Origin: Arcuatula senhousia
Lineage: Eukaryota; Mollusca; Bivalvia; Mytilida; Mytilidae
Assembly (NCBI GenBank): GCA_963971305.1
Contig: OZ020308.1
Coordinates: 22,131,838 to 22,195,837 of the forward strand
DNA: 64,000 nucleotides
Reading direction: 5' to 3'
The number at the start of each line of letters is the position of its first letter. Position 1 is the first letter of the stretch. A program made the position numbers and the translations under genes. Positions 1-11,439 of the stretch are shown piece after piece. The notes below the pieces were generated by a model, which was given only the letters and a program-made list of their open reading frames with translations, ran no database searches and was not told where the DNA came from.

Positions 1-27
1 TCTAGCTCCTGGGAGCCTCTTGTTTGC
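1..27 (-). repeat. End of a pearl-like element (rest lies outside the window)
   Basis: The first bases contain the palindromic CTCCTGGGAGCC followed by TCTTGTT. The same terminus closes the complete reverse-orientation copies at 34512, 39556 and 60342. Only the last ~27 bp of the element is inside the window. Confidence 0.7.
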
Positions 28-64
28 ACATGTATTATGTTTAGAAATGTGATATAGTATAATT

Positions 65-928
65 ATGTTCCCCAAACGAAGTGTGGGAACATATTGTTTT
101 TACTCCGTTTCTTCTTCTTCTTCCGCACTCTAAAAAATGCTTGTCCGGGTAAAGCCTAAGAGATGTGAGGACTGAGCTTTATGAAACTTTCCATAGCGAT
201 AGGGCACATATCAGAGGTGTGCACAACGTTTTCGGAATTTCCAAAATGGCCACCGTTTCCGAGTTATCAGCGAAAGTTCATTATATAGGACATTGCTATA
301 TCTCAGTAACCTAGGTGGTCAGGACCTTGAAACTCGGTAGGACTATAGAGCTTGATGAGTACTACAAAAATATCAAAAAAAATTTTGAAGCGATATTTAC
401 GGTTTTTCCGCAAAATGCGAAAATGTGAAATTTCAAAATCCAAGATGGCCGCCAAAATTTAAAAGTGCTTGGATTTTGATAAAAATTAATATTCTGGTAG
501 ATTTTGATGTTGCGAGTAATGCTCCACATCATAGGTGTCCATAAGGACTTCGAAATGTTTTAAATGGCCGCTTTTTTTAATAAATAGCAAAAGTTCATTA
601 TATAGGACATTGTCATATCTCAGTAACACAAGTGATGAGCACCTTGAAACTTCGTGGTGTTATAGAGCTTGATAAGTACTACAAAAATATTTTAAAAGTT
701 CTAAAGAGATATTTACAGTTTTTCCGTCAAATGCAAAAATGTGAAATTTCTAAATCCAAGATGGGCGCCAAAATTTATCCAAGATGGTATGTTTAAACAC
801 ATCATTGACAATGCCATGAACATTATACATTTATATTCTATATTTTTACATCATTTGCACATTCTATAAAACTGAAAAAGGTAGTATTTTTGCTGCTTGA
901 AGGTACTTCTTGTTCGTTTGGGGAACAT
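65..928. mobile_element. Element with 16-bp perfect terminal inverted repeats and two internal repeats
   Basis: ATGTTCCCCAAACGAA at 65-80 is matched by its exact reverse complement at 913-928. Inside are two ~290-bp direct repeats, recognisable by the shared stretches 'gttcattatataggacattg' and 'gatgagtactacaaaaatat' at about 274 and 590 onward. No coding frame survives, so this is a non-autonomous element. No clear target-site duplication is visible at its edges. The superfamily is unknown. Confidence 0.65.
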
Positions 929-1105
929 CTGTGACGGCTGCCGTCACAATCAGTACTCGTATTGACATATATTTATTCAAAAGGGTTCGCCTTAATTACA
1001 GACTAATATAAACGTTTTGATACCTTGAAATTTTCTTCACTGCCTTCAGTGTAATTAGGTATCTTTTTAAAAAATAGTTTAATGTTTTCCCTTCTATGAC
1101 ATTTC

Positions 1106-1599
1106 GTCCCGTGCGGGGCCCGGGTGGCGAATAGGCCCGCAGCAGAGCCTAGCTTGTCGTAAGAGGCGACTAAGGGTCTTGGGATTCTGACGTCGGGTCA
1201 GTGCTCAGCCCACAGAGCGACCAAGTGTGTACCCTAGGTGGCTGAATAGGGTGACCCTCGTCCGCGGGGGTTGTCAGGTCTATAATACGGAAACCCTGAC
1301 CGCCGACCATAGTGGGCCAACGTGTGTGAAGAGTGCCACGCTTCATGCACGTAAAATACCCCTTTGTGGACCGCCAAGTAGTGCACCACATAGGCTAAAT
1401 TTTCCGCCCCTACCCACCTCTCCCCTTTTCCTGTGGTTCTTCAAAATTTACCGATCCTTTGTTTCCCACCCCACCCCCACATTTCATTTATCATCATCAT
1501 TTCATGTTCATTTTATCACCCTTTTCATGTTCATCGCCTGTAAATAACCTATATAGCGTTGCATGGGCGTAAAACACCAACTCACTTACTCACTCACTC
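1106..1599 (+). mobile_element. 490-bp SINE-like retroposon, copy A
   Basis: This is a full-length member of the family defined by copies at 8083-8570 and 9678-10166. It starts GTCCCGTGCGGGG, carries the conserved TTGTCGTAAGAGGCGACTAA block, then a pyrimidine-rich stretch and a run of 'ttcatgttcat' motifs. It ends in AACCTATATAGCGTTGC, GGGCGTAAAACACCAACTC and a (CACT)n tail. Open frames on both strands of this block recur in every copy and are translations of the repeat, not genes. Confidence 0.85.
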
Positions 1600-2974
1600 T
1601 AATACATTACTGTATAGTGACACATTTAAGCATTGCTAAGCCTGACTTTATATCTGATTGTGTCTTCATGCTGGCTGTTGCTGTTAAAGCTAATACCTTT
1701 GCTGTTGGCAATGCTGATCTGTAATGAATTATCATGAAACAAGAAAAATATTATAATTAAATAATTCATACTTGCAAGGATATAAACATTATAAATTTCA
1801 TGACCTTTGACCAGATAAACTAACTGATTGAGTCCCAGTTCAATACATTTTTTTTTACATTTGTACTTTGTTGTGTTAGGGGAACAAAACAAACTTTTTT
1901 CTTTGTCCTAAACTAAGAACTTAACCAGTCGCTAAAGTCCAAATCGGGCTCAGTCATGCTACAATGCTCCTACTGTGATATTCTTGCATTACTACATGTC
2001 ATATACATATACCGTTACATGTAAGTCCATAATATTGACATACATGTAATACAAATACCAAAACGAGTAAAGACGGTTAATACTGTTAATTTGGTTATGC
2101 TGAATATCAACATTTCAAGGAGTAACCTCTCGTCAGCACCATTCACATCAAATTCTTGGAAGTTCAAAAACCAAACTTTTGAAAATGAAAAGTACTTAAA
2201 ACCAAAAAGTTCGAACAGGGAAGTCAAAATCAGCACCAAGGATATCGACCATGTGCAGTACAAGGAAAGACATCTGGTGTTATAAACAATTTTGAATTTA
2301 ATAATCGGTAATTTCAGACTTTGCACAATATATTAGAAGTTTGTAGGTAATTCTTGTCAGATTCTTGTCAGGTAAATTTCTGATTCTGTCGGACAAGTCT
2401 GACAACCAGGCTTGTGATTACCCTACTGAGCGGACCTCTGGTTACTAAGGTACATACTTATTTCCTTGACAGAGAGTTGCTTTTGACAGAAAAATTCCTA
2501 ACACGCAGTTATGTTGTTCCTCGATTGTTGTCATTACTAAAGAAGTTTTATGGAAGACAACATCAGCTCATAGACCGATATTGGGTTTCTGTCTATCGGA
2601 TAAAGGTTCCTTATAAGTTTTAGGATAATATGGCCGATTAGTTACCCCTTTTTATAGTCTATATGGGGCTTAAACTACACATAGAATTATAAAATAAGAT
2701 AGCGGAGGAACTAGATATAAAAATAGCGCATCATTTTCTCTTTCATGTTGGATGATTACTTTGTTGTTTTCTCTATGTATATTGTTACTGTTGGATCAAT
2801 CAGAAAATGGGACAAAAAGTAAAAAATCTACCAGAGTTATGTTGTGACTTGTCAATGGGGTCTTTACAAACTGGAAAATGAAAAATAAGCAATGACTTTT
2901 GTTGCTTCGTCCCATATCTATTTCGTATCATGGCACATAATTGCCATACATGTAATTGGGTGTAACTCTACCTT
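1600..2974. other. AT-rich intergenic DNA, nothing recognised
   Basis: Short open frames here show no familiar domain and no splice-site support. A short stretch near 2285-2330 resembles sequence at 15625-15665 next to another dispersed repeat, so this may be old repeat material. Confidence 0.5.
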
Positions 2975-3145
2975 GAATTTGGTTCCCCAGTTTGGTATTT
3001 TTTGTTTTATTGTTCTATGCTCTTCATAATCATTTAGTGTTAGGCATTTTCAATATTTTTGGTAGAACGCCTCTGATGAGTCTTGAATAGACGAAAAGCA
3101 CGTCATGCGTAGTAAAATTTATTGTCTGGAAATTTGTTTTTATTG
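2975..3145 (-). repeat. Dispersed repeat R (CGTCTATTCAAGACTCATCAG family), reverse copy
   Basis: Read on the minus strand this contains CAATAAA, a GCG/CGT-rich motif, then 'tattcaagactcatcagagg' and 'accaaaaatattgaaaatgc'. It matches the forward copies at 5350-5510, 15400-15590 and 15755-15890 and the reverse copy at 18650-18780. It has no coding content. I cannot assign it to a named superfamily. Confidence 0.7.
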
Positions 3146-3287
3146 AGTACAGAGTACTACCATATACATGACATGTACATGATGTAAGAGCAATTTTCTG
3201 TAGCAGTCAAAAATATACATAGAGGTCCGACATGATATGTTTCAGATTTAGCATGGGGATCCTACTCATACCGTTAGTGAGTTTGTG

Positions 3288-3599
3288 GTCCCGTGTGGGG
3301 AACGGGAGGCGAAAAGGCCGGCAGCAGTACAAGGTTTGTCTTAGAAACCTGTTTAGGTCGCTAAGCCCATAAAGCGACTGTGATGTGTGCCCAAGGTGGT
3401 TGAATTGGGTAGCCCTGTCATAAGACCTGACTGCAAACTATAGCGGGACAACGTACGTAAAGAGAGCACGCTTCATGCACTTAACTTATACCTTTGTTGG
3501 ATGTCAAGTAGTGCATCACATGGGCTCAATATTTTGCACCTACCCACCTCTCCTTTTTTCGTCGTCTTAAAAATTTAAAATTTCTTTGTTTCCCATCCC
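3288..3599 (+). mobile_element. 490-bp SINE-like retroposon, copy B (old, interrupted)
   Basis: A diverged copy begins GTCCCGTGTGGGGAACGGG and keeps the CTTCATGCAC, 'gtcaagtagtgcatcacatg' and CCTACCCACCTCTCC landmarks. It is broken at 3599 by the hAT-like element 3600-5315; its short continuation is at 5316-5345. Confidence 0.75.
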
Positions 3600-5315
3600 C
3601 AGGGTTCTCGCGCCATCCTTGAATTCAAGGAAACCTGGAAAATTCCTTGAATATAATTTCAATGTAAAAAAAACCTGAAAAATCCTTGAATTTTATCAAA
3701 TATCCTTGAAAAAAACCTGGAACTTTGTAATATGCAATTTGTTGACCATTTGATAAAAACAAGAGGCTCCCAGGAGCCTGAATCGCTCACCTGGTCTTGA
3801 TGTCAACTCTATGAAGAACTTTGTAGAGCTAAATTAGCTGAACATTTTAGCAAGCAATAGCTTTTCGCTTTCAGCAATAGTTTTCATTGTGTAAGCCAAA
3901 AACATGCAAAATGATAATTTAAGGGTCGTCTGGACACTTTGACTCTTTAGAGACTTTTGTTAAGAGCTTAATCGATGAACTGAACATTTAAGCAAGCAAC
4001 CACTTTTCTTTATCTTCTATAGTTAAACAAGTAATTTAGGAGCTGTAATCCCTATAAGGGGTCATTTGACAACTTCAACCCAATGAATGCTTTTGTAGAG
4101 CTAAATGAGCTGAAAATTTAAGCAAGCAACAGCTTTTCTCTATCTGCTAAAGACCAAAAACACAATTTCACGCCTTTAAGGGGCTGTAGCCCCTGACATC
4201 TGACAACTTTGACCCTATGACAACTTGTGTAGAGCTAAACGAGCTGAACATTTAAGCAAGCAACAGCTTTTCTCTATCTGCAATAGTTTTCATTCTATAG
4301 GCCAAAAGCTCTATTTTTCGCCTTTAAGGGGCTGTAACCCCTATAGGGGTCATCTGACAACTTCGACCCTTCAAGGCTTTTTGTAGAGCTAAATGAGCTG
4401 AACGTTTAAGTTAGCAACAGCTTTACTCTATCTGCAATAGTTTTTAATTTATAGGCCAAAAACACTATTTTTCGCCTTTAAGGGACTGTTACCCCTATAA
4501 GGGGTCATCTGACAACTTCGACCCTATGAAGACTTTTGTAAAGCTAAATGAGCTGAACGTTTAAGCAAGCAACAGCTTTACTCTATCTTCAGTAGTTTTC
4601 ATTCTACAGGCCAAAAACACTTTTTTTCGCCTTTAAGGGGCTGTTACACCTATAAGGGGTCATCTGATAACTTCGATCCTATGAAGACTTTTGTAGAGCT
4701 AAATGAGCTGAACATTTAAGCAAGCAACAGCTTTTCTCTATCTGCAATAGTTTTCATTCTATAACCCAAAATCATGAAAAAACGCTATTTTTCACCTTTA
4801 AGGGGCTGTAACCCCTATAAGGGATCATCTGACAACTTCGACCAAATGGAGACTTTTGTAGAACTTTTGATGCTGAAGCAGTAGGATGGCATCAGATTTC
4901 ATCTATCTCTTATACTTTTTGATTTACGAGCCAAAAACAGTAGTCTGACCCCCCTGGTCTATTTTGAGTAACGGTGGCCATGTTTTTTGACGGATCAAAA
5001 ATCGAAACACAAGTTTGGTGCAGGACACCCTAAGGATCATTCATACCAAGTTTCATTAAATTCTGTTCAGTAGTTTCAGACGAGAGGATTTTTGAAAATT
5101 GTTAACAGACGACGACAGACGATAGACGACGACGGACGCCAAGTGATGGAAATAGCTCACCTGGACCTTTGGTCCAGGTGAGCTAAAAAGGCCGAAAAAT
5201 ATTGGATTTTTTAAAATTTTGCAGATTATTTTAATCCTTGAAAATGACCTCAATTCCCTTGAAAAGTCCTTGAAAAACTATTGAACTTTGTGTCCAAAAA
5301 ATAGTGGGAACCCTG
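3600..5315. mobile_element. hAT-like non-autonomous element (itself interrupted)
   Basis: The left end is CAGGGTTCTCGC and the right end, read in reverse, CAGGGTTCCCAC, the CAGGGTTC-type terminus of hAT elements. The hexamer CATCCC lies directly outside both ends (3594-3599 and 5316-5321), though hAT elements usually make 8 bp. The body repeats 'tccttgaa' and 'aacctgg' motifs. A pearl-like element (3759-5187) sits inside it. Confidence 0.65.
3759..5187 (+). mobile_element. Pearl/Helentron-like element with ~160-bp tandem units
   Basis: It runs from AACAAGAGGCTCCCAGGAGCC through six to seven ~160-bp tandem units. Unit landmarks are 'gtagagctaaatgagctgaa', 'aagcaagcaacagcttttct', 'ggccaaaaac' and 'cccctataaggggtcatctg'. 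A GACGACGGACG microsatellite follows, and the element ends in a 14-bp perfect hairpin (AGCTCACCTGGACC, loop TTT, GGTCCAGGTGAGCT). A tandem core plus microsatellite plus hairpin is the design described for bivalve pearl elements, later grouped with Helentrons. There is no coding frame. Confidence 0.8.
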
Positions 5316-5349
5316 CATCCCATACCTTTTTTTCTATTTCAGTGTGTGT

Positions 5350-5510
5350 AATTAAAATGACAACAGATAATACATTTCGCTACACCTGATGCGCGTTTTG
5401 TTTATTCAAGACTCATCAGATGCGCTCTACTAAAAAATATCGAAAAAGCCATAAACTATATGATTTTAACGAGCATGAAAGTCGAACCAGGATTCAGCAT
5501 TGTATTTTCG
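5350..5510 (+). repeat. Dispersed repeat R, forward copy
   Basis: Contains 'aaaatgacaacagataata', a GCGCGTTTTG motif, 'tattcaagactcatcagatg' and 'ccataaactatatgatttt'. It is the same family as 2975-3145 and 15400-15590. Confidence 0.7.
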
Positions 5511-5784
5511 ACAAATAAGAGTCGCTTTTGTGAAACTGGGTAAGTGTTGGATACATGTTTATCCCATACAGGTACCGGTAAGTGTTCCAAGTAGTATGAC
5601 CTCGTTTCAAGTGCCAGTCACTATAGGTTAGGGCTCTAGATTGTGCGAATATTTGGGGGAAAGATTTCGTCACTTACTGGGTGCATTGACCTATGGTGTG
5701 TTGAGGGTTCTTTGTGAGTTGGTTGGTTTGTGGTCGAACATTGACCCTTCTTTGCATGGCATACATGGTGCTGTGTTCTGGGTA

Positions 5785-5985
5785 GGTCAACACGATTCAA
5801 TGAAAGAAGCAGAGGTACCAAAGGGGTATCCGAATGTCAAAAGTCCGAAAGGGCAGAGACAAAACCAGTAAACAGTAACAAGAACAGGACAAAAACAGAC
5901 AACATGTAAAACATGGAAACACAAAATAACTGAATATCAATCAACAACGCGAACTCCAGTCGAAACAAGACAAACGAGACAAAAT
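5785..5985 (-). repeat. Dispersed repeat S, reverse copy
   Basis: The reverse complement matches 20385-20545. Shared landmarks are GAGTTCGCGTTGTTGAT, TTGTGTTT, 'ttactggttttgtctctgcc', TTTGACA, and GAATGCCCC/GGATACCCC followed by 'tttctttcatt'. Possibly a LINE 3' remnant; this is an inference only. Confidence 0.55.
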
Positions 5986-6129
5986 ATGTTGTTTCAATTA
6001 GCTCTTAAAACAAATAAACAAATAAACGAACAAGCTAGTGCTTAACTTCCAACCTGCGGACCAAGGAGATGAACATGAAAGGGGCGATTCAATGAACATG
6101 ATATGATCATAAAGATGAGGAAAAAAGGA

Positions 6130-7165
6130 CACACGGCCAATCGGGGAGAGTTTTGACTGCCACTGGAAAAAGAGTGATGGGTAGGGACGGTTATTTAGCC
6201 TCCTCCATGGGGATCCTACTGGTCCTGCTCTTACCGAAATCTGCAGGTAGTTTCTTTAACGTGTGAGAAACGTGACATTTTTACCAACACGGTGCACCAC
6301 TATGGTTTGCGGTCAGCTTTTCATCATTGTAGCATGACGACCAGGCATTCATCATGACAGGGATGTCCCATTCAACCACCTGGGGCACACATCCCGGTCA
6401 CTTTGTGGGCTTTGTGCAAAGCCATTTGACCCGATGATAGGTTTCTGTGCGCTCTTAATTGGACCTCTTAATTGGACTTTTACTGAGAAAATTAGTGCTG
6501 TTCCTTGCCTATTCGCCACCCGGAACCTGCACAGGTACGAAAGTGATAATAAAATGAACATGAAATTACGATGTTAGTTAGTGAAAGAAGCAGAGGTACC
6601 AATTAGTTAAGCTTTGCTCCCAAGCAGTGTGATTTCGGTTTTATCCGAGAAATGAACATGAAACGGGTGAAACAATGAACATGAAATGAAATAGAAATGG
6701 GGGAAATGGGGACACAAGGCAATGAGCCTTCTGCATGCCCATTCTTATCGACACCTGCTGTAGGGTTATTTAACGTGCGAGTAACTTGACATTATTCCGA
6801 ACTCGGTTCACCACTGTGGTTTGCAGTTAGTGATTTTTATTTTGCATTGTAGCCTGATAACCCTAGCATTCATTTTGACAGGGTTGTCCCATTCAACCAC
6901 CTGGAGCACACATCTAAGTCGCTTTGTGGGCAAGGCGGCCTGATCCGATGTCAAGTTTCTGACCGAAACGTCCATGGGTTTTGTAACGTGTGACGGACGT
7001 GACATTTTTTCCCAACAAGGCGCGCCATTGTGTTGAGCGGTCAAGATTTCCGCATGAAAACCTTCAATCCCGGCATTAACTGTGACAAGGTAGCCCAATA
7101 CAACCACCTGGGGCACAAATCCCAGTCGCTTTTTGGGTAAAGCGGACCTACCCAATGTCAAATAA
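6130..7165 (-). repeat. Cluster of decayed reverse copies of the 490-bp retroposon
   Basis: At least three degenerate reverse-strand pieces (about 6130-6530, 6600-6950, 6960-7165) repeat the landmarks 'caaccacctggggcacacat', GTCGCTTTGTGGG and an ACGTGCGAGT/ACGTGTGA motif. These correspond to the retroposon's 'tgtgtaccctaggtggctga' region. They are much more diverged than the copies at 8083 and 9678, so they represent older insertions. Confidence 0.6.
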
Positions 7166-7660
7166 ACCGGTCCTTTCTGTCCCATCCCACCCCCATATTT
7201 CATTTATCATCATCATCATCATTTCATGTTCATTTTATCATCCTTTTCATGTACATCGCCTGTAAATAACCTATACAGCGTTACAATGGCGTAAAACAAA
7301 CATGAAAAGGATGATAAAATGAACATGGAATGATGATGATAAATGAAATATAGGGCAGGGGGACAACGGAACGGAAATTTTGAAGAACCACAGGAAAAGA
7401 GGAGACGTGGGTAGGGGCAGAAAATTTAGCCTATGTGGTCCACAAAGGGGTCTTTTACGTGCATGAAGCGTGGCACTCTTCACACACGTTGGCACACTAT
7501 GGTCAGCGCTCAGGGTTTCCGTATAATAGACCTGACAACTCCTGCGGACGAGGGCCACCCTATTTTCCCACCTAGGGTACACACTTGGTCGTTCTGAGTA
7601 CTGAGCTCTGACCAGACGTCAGAATCCCAAGACCCTTAGTCGCCTTTGACGACAAGCTAG
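7166..7660. mobile_element. Inverted pair: retroposon 3' end (+) facing copy C (-)
   Basis: 7166-7294 is the forward 3' part, ending AACCTATACAGCGTTAC and GGCGTAAAACA. From 7297 a reverse copy follows (GATGATAAAATGAACATGG to the GGCACTCTTCACACACGTTGG and CGCCTTTGACGAC landmarks). The two form a large inverted repeat around 7295. Copy C lacks the (CACT)n tail and is cut at about 7660. Confidence 0.7.
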
Positions 7661-8082
7661 CGCCGTGTTTGGAAAATGTCACGTTCTTCGCACTAAAAAA
7701 AACCCTGCTGCATGAACATGAAATGGTGATGAAGAAGACCAGTGGAGGACATGTTCATTGTTGAATCCTCCCTTTTACGTTCATTGCCGTTTTATCCTTT
7801 TCATGTTCATCTCCCGAATATAGTATAACTAACTCATACAGTTCTGTTTCACGTTACTATATGCAAACTCGGTTTGTCCAAAAGTCCTTAACACATACGG
7901 AGACGGGTTCACAGTATGCATTCTTGGACCAGCCAGTGTCGTTTTTCATAGCTGAAGCCTACTTTTTATCTCTTCCATATATACGAAGTGAATAGCTGCA
8001 AAATGATTTATAATATTGGATCTTAAATATTTTGATCCTTCATATTATGTAATAAGAATAACAAAAGACACCTTCAAATATG

Positions 8083-8570
8083 GTCCCGTGCGGGGCACGG
8101 GTGTCAAAAAGGCCCGCAGCAGAGCCTAGCTTGTCGTAAGAGGCGACTAAGGGTCTTGGGATTCTGACGTCGGGTCAGTGCTCAGCCCACAGAGCGACCA
8201 AGTGTGTACCCTAGGTGGCTGAATAGGGTGGCCCTCGTCCGCGGGGGTTGTCAGGTCTATAATACGGAAACCCTGACCGCCGACCATAGTGGGCCAACGA
8301 GTGTGGAGAGTGCCACGCTTCATGCACGTAAAAGACCCCTTTGTGGACCGCCAAGTAGTGCACCACATAGGCTAAATTTTCCGCCCCTACCCACCTCTCC
8401 CCTTTTTACTGTGGTTCTTCAAAATTTACCGGTCCTTTGTGTCCCACCCCATCCCCATATTTCATTTATCATCATCATTGCATGTTCATTTTGTCATCAT
8501 TTTCATGTTCATCGCCTGTAGATAACCTATATAGCGTTGCACGGGCGTATAGCATCAACTCACTCACTCA
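8083..8570 (+). mobile_element. 490-bp SINE-like retroposon, copy D with target-site duplication
   Basis: A complete copy. It is flanked by CCTTCAAATATG at 8071-8082 and again at 8571-8582, an exact 12-bp target-site duplication. Its 5' end forms a small perfect hairpin (CCCGTG, loop CGGGG, CACGGG) and its 3' end is GGGCGTATAGCATCAACTC plus (CACT)n. A simple-repeat tail and a 12-bp duplication point to target-primed reverse transcription by a LINE partner. No protein is encoded. Confidence 0.88.
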
Positions 8571-8650
8571 CCCTTCAAATATGTCTCTCCACAATCTCTT
8601 TATCGTACTAGGACTAGCTACAATAATGTAGCTCCTTAAACATCTAATAG

Positions 8651-9089
8651 TGAGTGAGTGAGTTGGTGTTTTACGCCCGTGCAACGCTATATAGGTTATT
8701 TACAGGCGATGAACAAGAAAAGGGTGATAAAATGAACATGAAATGATGATGAAAAATGGGGGTGGGATGGGAAACAAAGGACCGGTTAATTTTGAAGAAC
8801 CACAGGAAAAGGGGAGAAGTGGGTAGGGGCGAAAAATTTAGCCTATGTGGTGCACTACTTGGCGGTCCACAAAGGGGTCTTTTACGTGCATGAAGCGTGG
8901 CACTCTCCACACACGTTGGCCCACTATGGTCGGCGGTCAGGGTTTCCGTATTATAGACCTGACAACCCCCGCGGACGAGGGCCACCCTATTCAGCCACCT
9001 AGGGTACACACTTGGTCGCTCTGTGGGCTGAGCACTGACCCGACGTCATAATCCCAAGACCCTTAGTCGCCTCTTACGACAAGCTAGGC
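8651..9089 (-). mobile_element. 490-bp SINE-like retroposon, copy E, 5'-truncated, with target-site duplication
   Basis: A reverse-strand copy bounded by AAACATCTAATAG on both sides (8638-8650 and 9090-9102). It starts at the (GTGA)n tail and stops at CGACAAGCTAGGC, missing the ~45-bp 5' end present in copies A, D and F. A 5'-truncated copy with a target-site duplication is the signature of LINE-style retroposition. Confidence 0.88.
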
Positions 9090-9102
9090 AAACATCTAAT
9101 AG

Positions 9103-9654
9103 ATTAGGCGGAAAACTAGCATTGTGCAATAAGTATGGGAAATATGGTAACATGTCTTAGTATAGTTCTAATCACAGGGACTTGCTCCCCTCTATCAATA
9201 TTTTGTTAGAGTCAATGTGCGGTACGAAAAAAACACAAGGGAGATACTACTTTCACCGCCACCCATTTTCTTCAATTCGATTTTCTTCTAATAAATCATT
9301 GATCTCATACTCTTTTTACATAATTCGTTTCACAGATGATTTATTTTCCAAAACACCCAAATATATCATTATTCATTGCATTTCGGCTTCAAAATCGGGC
9401 TTTGTTCGGTCAATTTTGTAAAATTTGTCAATCGCTTGGACATGAAAAGCATTACGATGTATTTTAATGAGTACTGGGTATTGTCACTTCAGTACAGACT
9501 AAAAAAATGTAAATCGCAGCATTTGATAGTATTTTTATTAAATATGTGTTAAACTACTGAAGTAATGTTGTCATGCAGACACACACTTGTTGTGGACTCA
9601 CATGACGTACACTTAAAATTTCCACATCTTTTTCTTCAATGTTCTTCTATTTTT
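9103..9654. other. AT-rich DNA containing an old dispersed repeat
   Basis: About 9285-9450 resembles 40735-40875: both carry 'aaaacacccaaat', ATTCATTGCAT, a 'cggcttcaaaatcgg' or 'cgccttaaaaatcagg' motif, and end near CTTGGACATGAAA or CTTGGATATGAAA. Nothing else is recognised. Confidence 0.45.
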
Positions 9655-10870
9655 ATACCCCCACTCGTAAGAGAGGGGTCCCGTGCGGGGTCCGGGTGGC
9701 GAATAGGCCCGCAGCAGAGCCTAGCTTGTCGTAAGAGGCGACTAAGGGTCTTGGGATTCTGACGTCGGGTCAGTGCTCAGCCCACAGAGCGACCAAGTGT
9801 GTACCCTAGGTGGCTGAATAGGGTGGCCCTCGTCCGCGGGGGTTGTCAGGTCTATAATACGGAAACCCTGACCGCTGACCATAGTGGGCCAACGTGTGTG
9901 GAGAGTGCCACGCTTCATGCACGTAAAAGACCCCTTTGTGGACCGCCAAGTAGTGCACCACATAGGCTAAATTTTCCGCCCCTACCCACCTCTCCCCTTT
10001 TTACTGTGGTTCTTCAAAATTTACTGGTCCTTTGTGTCCCACCCCATCCCCATATTTCATTTATCATCATCATTTCATGTTCATTTTATCATCCTTTTCA
10101 TGTTCATCGCCTGTAAATAACCTATATAGCGTTGCACGGGCGTAAAACACCAACTCACTCACTCACGTAAGAGAGGGGGCTATATTGCAATCACCTTGTC
10201 CGTCCGTCTGTCCGTCCGGTTCAATTTCTCTGCTTCTACTGGATGGATCGGTTTCAAATTTGGTACACAGCTTCAGCATGATGAGTTATACTATGCCTAC
10301 CCTTTCCAGGTCAGTCCATCATCTACTTCCTGTTTTCCAAGCCGACTTGGACTTTTTAAGGGAAAAAAAAATTGAAATGTGAAATTTTTCGTAACAGATT
10401 GCTCGGCTTCTACTGGATGGATTGGTTTCAAATGTGGTACACAGCTTCAGCATGATGATTTATACCGTGCCTCTCCTTTCCAGGTCAGTCCATCATCTAC
10501 TTCCTGTTTTTTGCGCCGACTTATACTTTTAAGGGTAAAAAATTTGAAAAGTGAAATTTTTCGTAACAGTTTTCTCTGCTTCTACTGGATGGATTGGTTT
10601 CAAATTTGGTACATAGCTTCAGCATGATTAGTTATACCGTGCCTCCCCTTTCCAGGTCAGTCCATCATTTACTTTCTGTTTTCTGAGCTGACTTAGACTT
10701 TTTATGGGTAAAAAAAGACAATTTTTCGTAACAGATTTCTCAGCTTCTAGAGAAGGGATTGATTTCAAATTTGGTATACAGCTTTAGCATGATGAGTTGT
10801 ACCTTGCCTCCCCTTTCCAGGTCAGTCGGTCATCTACTTCCTGTTTTCTGAATGGCCGAGTGGGGGTATG
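9655..10870 (+). mobile_element. Hairpin/CCGT-microsatellite tandem element (TATACCCCC type), interrupted by retroposon F
   Basis: The terminal hairpin TATACCCCCACTC-GTAA-GAGAGGGGGCTATA is split by the retroposon at 9678-10166. After it come CCGTCCGTCTGTCCGTCC and four ~170-bp units ('cttctactggatgga', 'tttcaaatttggtac', 'cttcagcatgatga', 'cctttccaggtcagtc', 'atctacttcctgtttt'). It ends near 10870 with GTGGGGGTATGC. The related element at 63023 carries a similar hairpin. Confidence 0.75.
9678..10166 (+). mobile_element. 490-bp SINE-like retroposon, copy F, nested, with target-site duplication
   Basis: A complete 489-bp copy flanked by GTAAGAGAGGG at 9667-9677 and 10167-10177. The duplicated target is the loop and 3' arm of the host element's terminal hairpin, so it inserted after the host element was in place. 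Its sequence is very close to copies A and D. Confidence 0.9.
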
Positions 10871-10939
10871 CTTAGCACGACTTAGTGCAACCCCTTGTTT
10901 TACTTTGTGTGAATTGAAAGAAAATAATTATAAAATGTG

Positions 10940-11212
10940 TCACACCTTTGTAATCAAAATACAACCGTTAAGCTCCCTATTTTTTAACTCTTTTAGTTGT
11001 TCTTCTTGAATCGCCGAGAGTGGACTTAAAACAATGACAACTCCATCTAACAGGAACGGCAAGAGCTGATAAATCAAACTCTTGCGGTATCCTGTTGGCA
11101 AAACGGCTAATATTTCTCTCCTTCCCAATTCTACTAGAACAAACACTTCTTTCTGTTTTTTTTCTTTTAAGGTATAATTTCTTTTCAATTTGTCTAGTAT
11201 TAAATCATCCAT
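10940..11212 (-). pseudogene. RecQ-type helicase fragment
   Basis: An open frame of 90 codons carries the start of a RecQ-like ATPase core: a Walker A region (LPTGYRKSLIYQLLP, where the family normally has G-F/Y-G-K-S) and then a motif Ia-like stretch (VIVLSPLSAIQEEQ). The key second glycine of Walker A is replaced by Arg, and the DEAH box, other helicase motifs and RQC/HRDC domains are absent. It ends within repeats on both sides. It reads as a broken copy of the RecQ-like genes often amplified in marine invertebrates. Confidence 0.6.
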
Positions 11213-11439
11213 GACCTTTCCGTAGAGAAAGACGCAGGATGTCGAATTAGTTTCGCGTCTCGGACAAGTCTAAGATTATCTCTTTGGTCCTTAGTCTTGA
11301 ATCCAATAAAATCTGTAAGCTTTTTAGTCTCTCCTTTATCTAACAGTTTAAACTACTATGTAGCTTTGTATCAAGGTTAATCGTGTTATGATGTATGTAT
11401 AAAAGAATCATTTTCTGAAAGCAATTAGGAAAAAGGATG